From Brachyspira hampsonii (GTDB lineage Bacteria > Spirochaetota > Brachyspiria > Brachyspirales > Brachyspiraceae): a stretch of 64,000 nt of DNA. Position 1 is the stretch's first letter, and every line of letters begins with the position of its first letter. A program made the position numbers and the translations under genes. Below the pieces are notes generated by a model, which had not been told where the DNA came from, made no database searches, and worked only from the letters and a program-made list of their open reading frames with translations. The stretch spans positions 2,976,001 to 3,040,000 of the forward strand of contig NZ_CP019914.1 of NCBI RefSeq assembly GCF_002214805.1, read 5' to 3'. Below are positions 62,873-64,000 of the stretch, piece after piece.

Positions 62873-64000
62873 TTATATTTCATTTATGGCATTTAATTTT
62901 AACCACTCAGAAATTCTATTTTCTAATTCTCTTCCTCCAGAATAATTAAACTCTAAAGCTAATCCTACATAAGCATCTGGTATAAGTTTAGCCAAATCGG
63001 AAACACTTTCTCCAAACATAGTACCCCCATGACTGCTGAATGTAATAACACTTTTTCCCGAAAAATCATATTCTTTTATAAATGAAAATACAGGCATCGG
63101 CATAGTAGCCCACCAAGTAGGGTAGCCCAAAAGTATTATATCGTACTTTTCCATATTTTGAACATGATCTGTTAATTCTGGATATACATTATTATTTAAA
63201 TCTATCTGAGATGTTTCATATATGTTTCCTCTTCCTCTGTATGGGGTCTTCATTTTTATTTCTATTATATCAGCCCCAGTTTTTTCTTTTATAATCTCAG
63301 CAGCGTTTCTGGTATTTCCAGAATAAGAAAAATAAGCTATTAATATTTTAGGGTTTTGAGGTATTTTTATATTTAGAGAATAAGCTGTTTCTATAATGTC
63401 ATTAATAGGTTTTGCATTTCTTGCTATTCTAAATCCTGTATTTCTGTCTGTGCTTAAAGGATTGCATGCAGAACGATATGCAGCTCTTAAATGTTTGGCA
63501 AAGTCAATATAGCTTCCGCCTCTGCTTACTCTTAAAGAACCGTTTTGATTACCATAAGGATTGTTATTATTTTCTGTATCATATTCTCCGTAATAATCAA
63601 AGCACCATTCTGATACATTGCCATGCATATTATAAAGCCCGAATTGATTAGGACTTAAACTATTTACTTCTAATGTTCTTCCTCTATAACGGCTTGTTTT
63701 TACATCAGGGTTATGAGGGTTAACATAATTTTCTTCTATAAGATACGGATAGCTTCCTTCAAAGTTGGCATTATCGCTTGTAATATGATTAAGAGAATTA
63801 AATACTGTTCTTGTAGCAGCTCTTGCGGCATATTCCCATTCTGCTTCAGTTAAAAGTCTGTATCCATTAGCATTTCTATTCCATTTTACTGTATTCCCTT
63901 CTATGGTATATGCTGGAGTAAGTCCTTTGGCTTTGCTTAAAGCATTACAGTACTCTATAGCATCATACCAAGTAACATTTTCTACGGGAAGATTTTCACC
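62873..64000 (-). CDS. FGE-sulfatase-like domain fused to flavodoxin (partial)
   Basis: The frame is open from the right edge of the window (64000) to TGA/TAA at 62873, 375 codons; the start lies outside. The ATG at 63628 is internal to a domain. The first 245 residues visible are an FGE-sulfatase (SUMF1/EgtB/PvdO) domain: ENVTWYDAIEYCNALSKAKG, RLLTEAEWEYAARAA, FGLYNMHGNVSEWCFDYYG, SRGGSYIDF and TGFRIAR. The Cys pair of true formylglycine-generating enzymes is absent after RGGSY. A flavodoxin domain follows: KILIAYFSYSGNTRNAAEI, LLGYPTWWATMPMP and FSSHGGTMFGES. The fusion suggests the FGE-like fold is a binding or scaffold module delivering the flavodoxin. Any signal peptide would be outside the window. 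Confidence 0.85.
   Translation of the reverse strand, partial: GENLPVENVTWYDAIEYCNALSKAKGLTPAYTIEGNTVKWNRNANGYRLLTEAEWEYAARAATRTVFNSLNHITSDNANFEGSYPYLIEENYVNPHNPDVKTSRYRGRTLEVNSLSPNQFGLYNMHGNVSEWCFDYYGEYDTENNNNPYGNQNGSLRVSRGGSYIDFAKHLRAAYRSACNPLSTDRNTGFRIARNAKPINDIIETAYSLNIKIPQNPKILIAYFSYSGNTRNAAEIIKEKTGADIIEIKMKTPYRGRGNIYETSQIDLNNNVYPELTDHVQNMEKYDIILLGYPTWWATMPMPVFSFIKEYDFSGKSVITFSSHGGTMFGESVSDLAKLIPDAYVGLALEFNYSGGRELENRISEWLKLNAINEI

Noticed and set aside
1-64000. CRISPR array, rRNA or tRNA genes
   Set aside because: I saw no regularly spaced direct repeats with unique spacers and no cloverleaf or rRNA-like sequence in the intergenic regions.

Overview
The window is about 28% GC by eye, with short intergenic gaps, purine-rich ribosome binding sites and TTGACA/TATAAT promoters that often have a 16 bp spacer. 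Gene content (tlyA haemolysin-type methyltransferase, many Sec- and lipobox-tagged envelope proteins, outer-membrane barrels, partner-switch phosphatase and STAS proteins, large TPR proteins) points to a host-associated anaerobic spirochaete, most probably Brachyspira. This is inference; no rRNA or tRNA gene is present to confirm it.

Layout. 1-4 kb: end of a P-type cation ATPase, a membrane-anchored TPR protein with a decayed Mrr-like domain, then rlmE, an RseC-like gene and a small membrane protein. 4.0-9.3 kb: a tandem array of four paralogous proteins, each cNBD-TPR-cNBD-winged-helix-like, each behind its own promoter. 9.3-14.1 kb: tlyA, an exported protein of unknown function and a GH57/DUF3536 enzyme. 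14.3-26.1 kb: a redox accessory region with exported or lipid-anchored flavodoxins, a DUF4405 haem-type membrane protein, SDR, AKR, CMD and cupin proteins, two cyclophilin-like proteins, a MerR and a LysR regulator, an FMN reductase and a MATE transporter. Three copies of one MerR-type operator, all with the diagnostic 19 bp spacer, tie the right half together. 26.1-30.2 kb: an RND permease with a divergent TetR. 30.3-39.7 kb: two small paralogs, a STAS protein, a 2326-residue lipoprotein (propeller, TPR, CHAT-like C-terminus) and a barrel protein. 39.8-51.0 kb: mostly housekeeping (hydrolase, ZIP transporter, HIT, TatD, flavodoxin, rplI, dnaB, mlaE-type permease, murE, glgA, yajQ, lexA). 51.0-56.3 kb: a decayed stretch, a lipoprotein gene broken by an in-frame stop, two barrel proteins and an OmpA-like lipoprotein. 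56.3-64.0 kb: dus, a GAF-GAF-PP2C phosphatase, a tandemly duplicated lipoprotein with a truncated third copy, and a second DUF4405 gene beside an FGE-like/flavodoxin fusion that runs off the window.

The strongest candidate for an undescribed system is an extracytoplasmic flavodoxin electron-transfer module. At two separate loci a DUF4405 protein with H-x13-H haem-ligand spacing sits next to a flavodoxin; at one locus the flavodoxin carries a lipobox. Related exported redox proteins, and a MATE transporter that could conceivably move flavin, lie nearby under MerR control. A second item is a small mobile element family with TIRs and a TA target; one copy carries a GC-rich, highly structured core and another supplies the stop codon of an outer-membrane protein gene.
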